Source: Fodinibacter sp035633415
GTDB lineage: Bacteria > Actinomycetota > Actinomycetes > Actinomycetales > Dermatophilaceae
NCBI GenBank assembly: GCA_035633415.1
Contig: DASQEZ010000107.1
Span: 1-9,517 of the forward strand
Length of the DNA: 9,517 nucleotides
Direction of reading: 5' to 3'
How positions within the stretch are numbered: the stretch's first letter is position 1; each line of letters starts with the position of its first letter. Of this stretch, positions 7,036 through 9,517 are shown one piece after another. Made by a program: the position numbers and the translations under genes. Under the pieces are notes generated by a model that saw nothing but the letters and a program-made list of their open reading frames with translations, had not been told where the DNA came from and searched no databases.

Positions 7036-7090
7036 GGTGCGTTCCTGTCGTCGTTTCGCGGTTCGGGAGTCGGATCCGGTGCGGCTGTGG

Positions 7091-7768
7091 TCACTTCAGG
7101 ACGTAGATCATGATGAACAGGGCGATCCACACGACGTCGACGAAGTGCCAGTAGTAGCTCGTGACGACCGCGCCGGTGGCCTGCGCGTGCGAATAGCGGC
7201 GGGTGGTGAAGGTGCGCCCGATGATGAGCAGGAACGCGATGAGACCGCCGGTGACGTGCATGCCGTGGAAGCCGGTGGCGAGGTAGAACACCGACCCGTA
7301 GGCGTCGGACGACAGCGAGACGCCCTCCTGGATGAGGTGGGCGTACTCGTAGACCTGGCCGGCGATGAAGATGCTGCCGAAGACGTAGGTGAGGACGTAC
7401 CACTCACGCATGCCCCAGGCGCCGACCTTGAGCAGCGAGGTGCCCTGGGGCCGGGCGACGACGCCCTTCTCGGCCTGCAGCACGCCCAGCTGGCACCACA
7501 CCGACGAGATGACCAGGATGATGGTGTTGACGAGCGCGAACGGCACGTTGAGCATGACCGTGCGCTCTTCCCACAGCTGGCCCTCGTGGCCGCGGATGGT
7601 GAAGTAGAACGCGAAGAGTGCCGCGAAGAACATCAGCTCGCTCGACAGCCACACCATGGTGCCGACGGCCACCATGTTGGGGCGCGTCGCGGGCCCCTGT
7701 CCCGGGATCGAGGGGACGGGCCCCGAAGGCCGGGTCTGAGGTGCAGTTTGAGTCGCCACGGACGACAT
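7091..7768 (-). CDS. ctaE: Cytochrome c oxidase subunit III
   Basis: This is the non-catalytic core subunit III of the aa3 oxidase. From the ATG at 7766-7768 it has 225 residues and five membrane segments at about 33-55, 75-95, 122-140, 155-182 and 200-222, the short actinobacterial form. Family motifs are RPNMVAVGTMVWLSSELMFF with E44, VYEY (139-142), AYGSVFYLATGFHGMHVTGG (156-175) and YYWHFVDVVW (205-214). It is the first gene of ctaE-qcrC-qcrA-qcrB, the same grouping known in mycobacteria, which fits joint assembly of the III2-IV2 supercomplex. The start is open to question. No Shine-Dalgarno sequence precedes the ATG, and the GTG at 7757-7759 (codon 4) lies 7 bases after CATAAT, which would suit a leaderless message starting MATQTAP. 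The frame stays open upstream to 7855, but that part is not conserved-looking. Confidence 0.96.
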   Translation of the reverse strand: MSSVATQTAPQTRPSGPVPSIPGQGPATRPNMVAVGTMVWLSSELMFFAALFAFYFTIRGHEGQLWEERTVMLNVPFALVNTIILVISSVWCQLGVLQAEKGVVARPQGTSLLKVGAWGMREWYVLTYVFGSIFIAGQVYEYAHLIQEGVSLSSDAYGSVFYLATGFHGMHVTGGLIAFLLIIGRTFTTRRYSHAQATGAVVTSYYWHFVDVVWIALFIMIYVLK

Positions 7769-7772
7769 TATG
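7767..7772 (-). promoter_or_regulatory. Candidate -10 box of the ctaE-qcrCAB operon
   Basis: CATAAT on the minus strand differs from the TATAAT consensus by one base. It overlaps the annotated ATG of ctaE and ends 7 bases before an in-frame GTG (7757-7759). If it is real, transcription would start at or next to that GTG. No convincing -35 box is visible 16-19 bases upstream. Confidence 0.35.
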
Positions 7773-7810
7773 GCCGGAACTGGCGACACGCGCTTCCATG
7801 ACCCCCCGAA

Positions 7811-7825
7811 AGACTCGACAAGTCT
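7811..7825. promoter_or_regulatory. Inverted repeat in the ctaE / receiver-gene spacer
   Basis: AGACT (7811-7815) and AGTCT (7821-7825) form a perfect 5-base inverted repeat around CGACA. The same stretch can also be read as two imperfect direct repeats (GACTCGACA and AGTCTCGAAA). It lies about 17 bases upstream of the plus-strand -10 box at 7842 and about 40 bases upstream of the minus-strand box at 7767. It is therefore placed where a regulator could affect both divergent units. The arms are short, so chance is a real alternative. Confidence 0.35.
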
Positions 7826-7841
7826 CGAAACCGACCACCGG

Positions 7842-7847
7842 TACGAT
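7842..7847 (+). promoter_or_regulatory. -10 box of the receiver-like gene and trpD
   Basis: TACGAT fits the actinobacterial TAnnnT pattern and is followed by six bases (GCCCGC) and then the ATG at 7854. That spacing places the start of transcription on or next to the ATG, so the message would be leaderless. This agrees with the lack of any Shine-Dalgarno sequence. A possible -35 (TCGACA, 7815-7820) is 21 bases upstream, longer than usual. Confidence 0.55.
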
Positions 7848-7853
7848 GCCCGC

Positions 7854-8303
7854 ATGACCTCTTCGCACGCCGCCGGGACCCCGGCGCAGGCCTTCGCGAC
7901 CGACGGTGTCCACCGGGTGTCGGTCCTCCTCTACAGCGACGACATCACCACCCGCGACGCGGTGCGGGCGGCCGCCGGACGGCGCCCTGCGCGCGACGTC
8001 GAGGTCGTCTCCTGGCGCGAGTGCGCGACGCCCGAGGCGGTCATCGAGGCGATGGATGCCGGTGGCTTCGACGTCGTCGTGCTCGACGGGGAGGCCACAC
8101 CGGCCGGCGGCCTGGGCCTGTGCCGCCAGCTGAAGAACGAGATCTTCCGCTGCCCGCCGATCCTGGTGCTCACCGGGCGCCCCCAGGACGGCTGGCTGGC
8201 CGGCTGGTCGCTCGCCGACGACGCCGTGTCGCACCCGCTCGACCCGATCGCCGTCGCGGAGGCCATCGCGGGCCTGGCGCGCTCGCGGGTCGCGGTCGGC
8301 TGA
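7854..8303 (+). CDS. Stand-alone receiver-like (CheY-fold) protein, atypical
   Basis: This 149-residue protein has the outline of a response-regulator receiver domain and no output domain. Strand 1 (VSVLLYSDD, 22-30) ends in the acidic pair D29/D30. Strand 3 (FDVVVLDGE) carries the likely phosphorylation site D78. Strand 4 (ILVLTGR) supplies T107. The position of the conserved lysine, normally in a KP pair, is SHP here, with H127 before P128. So the domain keeps the acidic pocket but lacks the lysine, and phosphorylation may not drive the usual switch. No kinase gene is in view. I chose the ATG at 7854 because it follows a good -10 box by 6 bases; the frame is open further upstream but overlaps the divergent ctaE start. 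It is 5 bases from trpD and divergent from ctaE. Its targets are unknown; a role linked to either neighbour is only a guess. Confidence 0.78.
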   Translation: MTSSHAAGTPAQAFATDGVHRVSVLLYSDDITTRDAVRAAAGRRPARDVEVVSWRECATPEAVIEAMDAGGFDVVVLDGEATPAGGLGLCRQLKNEIFRCPPILVLTGRPQDGWLAGWSLADDAVSHPLDPIAVAEAIAGLARSRVAVG

Positions 8304-8308
8304 CCGGC

Positions 8309-9382
8309 GTGACCACCCCCGTCCCGGCCGGGAACACCTGGCCGGACCTCCTCGCCGCGCTGCTGCGCCGTGAGGACCTCACCGCACTCCAGGCCCGCTG
8401 GGCGATGGGCGAGGTGATGAACGGCGCGGCCAGCCCGGTGCAGCTCGCCGGCTTCCTCGTCGGGCTGCGGGCCAAGGGCGAGTCGGTCGAGGAGCTGCGC
8501 GGCATCGCCGACGTCATGCTCGAGCACGCCCACCGCATCGAGGTCGCCGGGCCCACCGTCGACGTCGTCGGCACGGGGGGCGACCGGCTGCACTCGGTCA
8601 ACATCTCGACGATGACCGCCATCGTCGTCGCCGCCACCGGGCTGCGGGTCGTCAAGCACGGCAACCGCTCGGCGTCGTCGAGCACGGGGTCGGCCGACGT
8701 GCTCGAGTCGCTCGGGGTGTCGCTCACCCTGACGCCCGCGCAGGTGGCCGAGGTCGCCGAGCGGGCCGGCATCACCTTCTGCTTCGCGAACGCCTTCCAC
8801 CCCTCGATGCGGCACGCGGCGGTCACCCGTCGTGACCTCGGCGTGGGCACCGCCTTCAACGCCCTCGGCCCGCTGACCAACCCGGCGCAGCCGACCTACG
8901 CCGCCGTCGGGGTCGCCGACACGCGGATCGCGCCGCTCATCGCCGGCGTGTTCGCCGACCGGGGTCGCGCCGCCTCGGTCTTCCGTGGCGACGACGGCCT
9001 CGACGAGCTCACCCTGGCCACGACCTCCACGGTGTGGTGGGTACGTGACGGCGCCGTCACCGAGCTGACCCTGGACCCGTCCGACGTCGGTCTGGAGCAC
9101 CACCCGGTCGAGAGCCTGCGCGGCGGGGACGCGGCGCACAATGCCCAGGTCGCCCGTGACCTGCTGGCCGGTGCCCACGGCCCGGTGCGCGACGCCGTGG
9201 TGCTCAACAGCGGCATCGCTCTCGCGACGGCATCCGGCCTGTCCGAGCCGACGGTGTCGCGGGTGGCGCTCACGACCGCGGTGCGCGCCGGAATGGACCG
9301 TGCCGAAGCCGCCCTCGACACCGGCGCCGCGCAGCAGCTGTTGCAGCGGTGGGTCGAGACCACCGCCGCCTACGAGAGCTAG
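8309..9382 (+). CDS. trpD: Anthranilate phosphoribosyltransferase
   Basis: This enzyme transfers the phosphoribosyl group of PRPP to anthranilate, the second step of the tryptophan branch, in the cytoplasm. It has 357 residues, a normal length. An N-terminal helical domain (about 1-80, with ASPVQLAGFLVGLRAKGES) is followed by the nucleoside-phosphorylase-class-III fold. PRPP-binding motifs are VDVVGTGGD (84-92), SVNIST (96-101) and KHGNRSASSSTGSADVLE (116-133). The metal-binding DDGLDE is at 228-233. R174 and the NALGPLTNPA segment (184-193) line the active site. The GTG at 8309-8311 is the best start; it comes 5 bases after the stop of the receiver-like gene, has no clear ribosome site, and is probably translated by coupling. 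No other trp genes are in the window, as is common in Actinobacteria. trpD next to ctaE is also the mycobacterial arrangement. Confidence 0.95.
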   Translation: MTTPVPAGNTWPDLLAALLRREDLTALQARWAMGEVMNGAASPVQLAGFLVGLRAKGESVEELRGIADVMLEHAHRIEVAGPTVDVVGTGGDRLHSVNISTMTAIVVAATGLRVVKHGNRSASSSTGSADVLESLGVSLTLTPAQVAEVAERAGITFCFANAFHPSMRHAAVTRRDLGVGTAFNALGPLTNPAQPTYAAVGVADTRIAPLIAGVFADRGRAASVFRGDDGLDELTLATTSTVWWVRDGAVTELTLDPSDVGLEHHPVESLRGGDAAHNAQVARDLLAGAHGPVRDAVVLNSGIALATASGLSEPTVSRVALTTAVRAGMDRAEAALDTGAAQQLLQRWVETTAAYES

Positions 9383-9394
9383 ACGCCGGAGTCT

Positions 9395-9432
9395 GGTGTT
9401 CGGGTGGTCGCCGGAGCAGCCACCTGAGCACC
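9395..9432. terminator. Hairpin terminator between trpD and the Lrp-type gene
   Basis: GGTGTTCGGGTGG (9395-9407) pairs over all 13 positions with CCACCTGAGCACC (9420-9432), using two G-U pairs, around a 12-base loop. It starts 12 bases after the trpD stop and ends 22 bases from the end of the convergent gene, so it probably serves both. There is no T tract. Confidence 0.7.
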
Positions 9433-9454
9433 CAGCCCGGGCGTGGAGCGCGGC

Positions 9455-9517
9455 TCAGCCCTCGAGGCCGAGGCTGAACGCCGCCTCGAGGTCGTGCGAG
9501 GAGTAGGTGCGGAACGC
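9455..9517 (-). CDS. Lrp/AsnC ligand-binding-domain protein, C-terminal end
   Basis: Only the last 20 codons and the TGA (9455-9457) are in the window; the gene continues past the right edge. The peptide ends FRTYSSHDLEAAFSLGLEG. This closely resembles the C-terminus of small actinobacterial proteins made only of the Lrp/AsnC amino-acid-binding (RAM) domain, where FRTYS-x-DLE-x-AF-x-LGL is the usual ending. Such proteins sense amino acids, sometimes without a DNA-binding domain. From so short a piece I cannot tell whether a helix-turn-helix is present. It is convergent with trpD and separated from it by a hairpin. Confidence 0.65.
   Translation of the reverse strand, partial: AFRTYSSHDLEAAFSLGLEG

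Noticed and set aside
7931..9178. A 415-codon minus-strand open frame opposite trpD
   Set aside because: trpD has all its PRPP and metal motifs in the plus frame. The antisense frame is Gly/Arg/Asp-rich with no motif.

Overview
The window is high-GC DNA with actinobacterial gene content. It carries the actinobacterial form of the respiratory chain: a fused di-haem cytochrome cc (QcrC), a three-helix Rieske protein (QcrA), a cytochrome b with a long C-terminal tail (QcrB), and the small actinobacterial oxidase subunit CtaF. Gene order and protein style suggest a member of the Micrococcales, perhaps Intrasporangiaceae. That family placement is an inference, not something the sequence proves.

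Layout, left to right. Positions 3-897 (+) hold the end of ctaD and all of ctaF (aa3 oxidase subunits I and IV), closed by a strong hairpin at 914-949. Positions 978-2839 (-) hold a small HExxH metallopeptidase and, upstream of it, a beta-lactamase-fold serine hydrolase, separated by a hairpin-forming direct repeat. Positions 2898-3177 (+) hold a DUF167/YggU-family gene broken by an apparent one-base insertion. A hairpin at 3210-3238 separates it from the convergent minus-strand operon ctaE-qcrC-qcrA-qcrB (7768 down to 3258), which encodes oxidase subunit III and the whole bcc complex. Divergent from ctaE, and starting 85 bases away, are a small receiver-like protein (7854-8303) and trpD (8309-9382). 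A hairpin at 9395-9432 follows, then the last 20 codons of a minus-strand Lrp/AsnC-type protein that runs off the window.

How they work together. QcrB, QcrA and QcrC oxidise menaquinol and pass electrons through the Rieske cluster and the two c-haems directly to the aa3 oxidase (CtaC, D, E, F). In Actinobacteria these form an obligate III2-IV2 supercomplex, so finding all but ctaC within about 8 kb makes functional sense. The three genes between the two respiratory blocks have no obvious respiratory role. trpD is a tryptophan biosynthesis gene that shares a likely transcript with the receiver-like protein.

Most of the window is conventional, and I see no mobile element, CRISPR array, RNA gene or clearly new system. 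The points worth checking are the frameshifted DUF167 gene, the receiver protein that lacks the conserved lysine beside the respiratory operon, a recurring -10-like box 6-7 bases before start codons (possible leaderless transcripts), and the repeat/hairpin between the hydrolase and the metallopeptidase.
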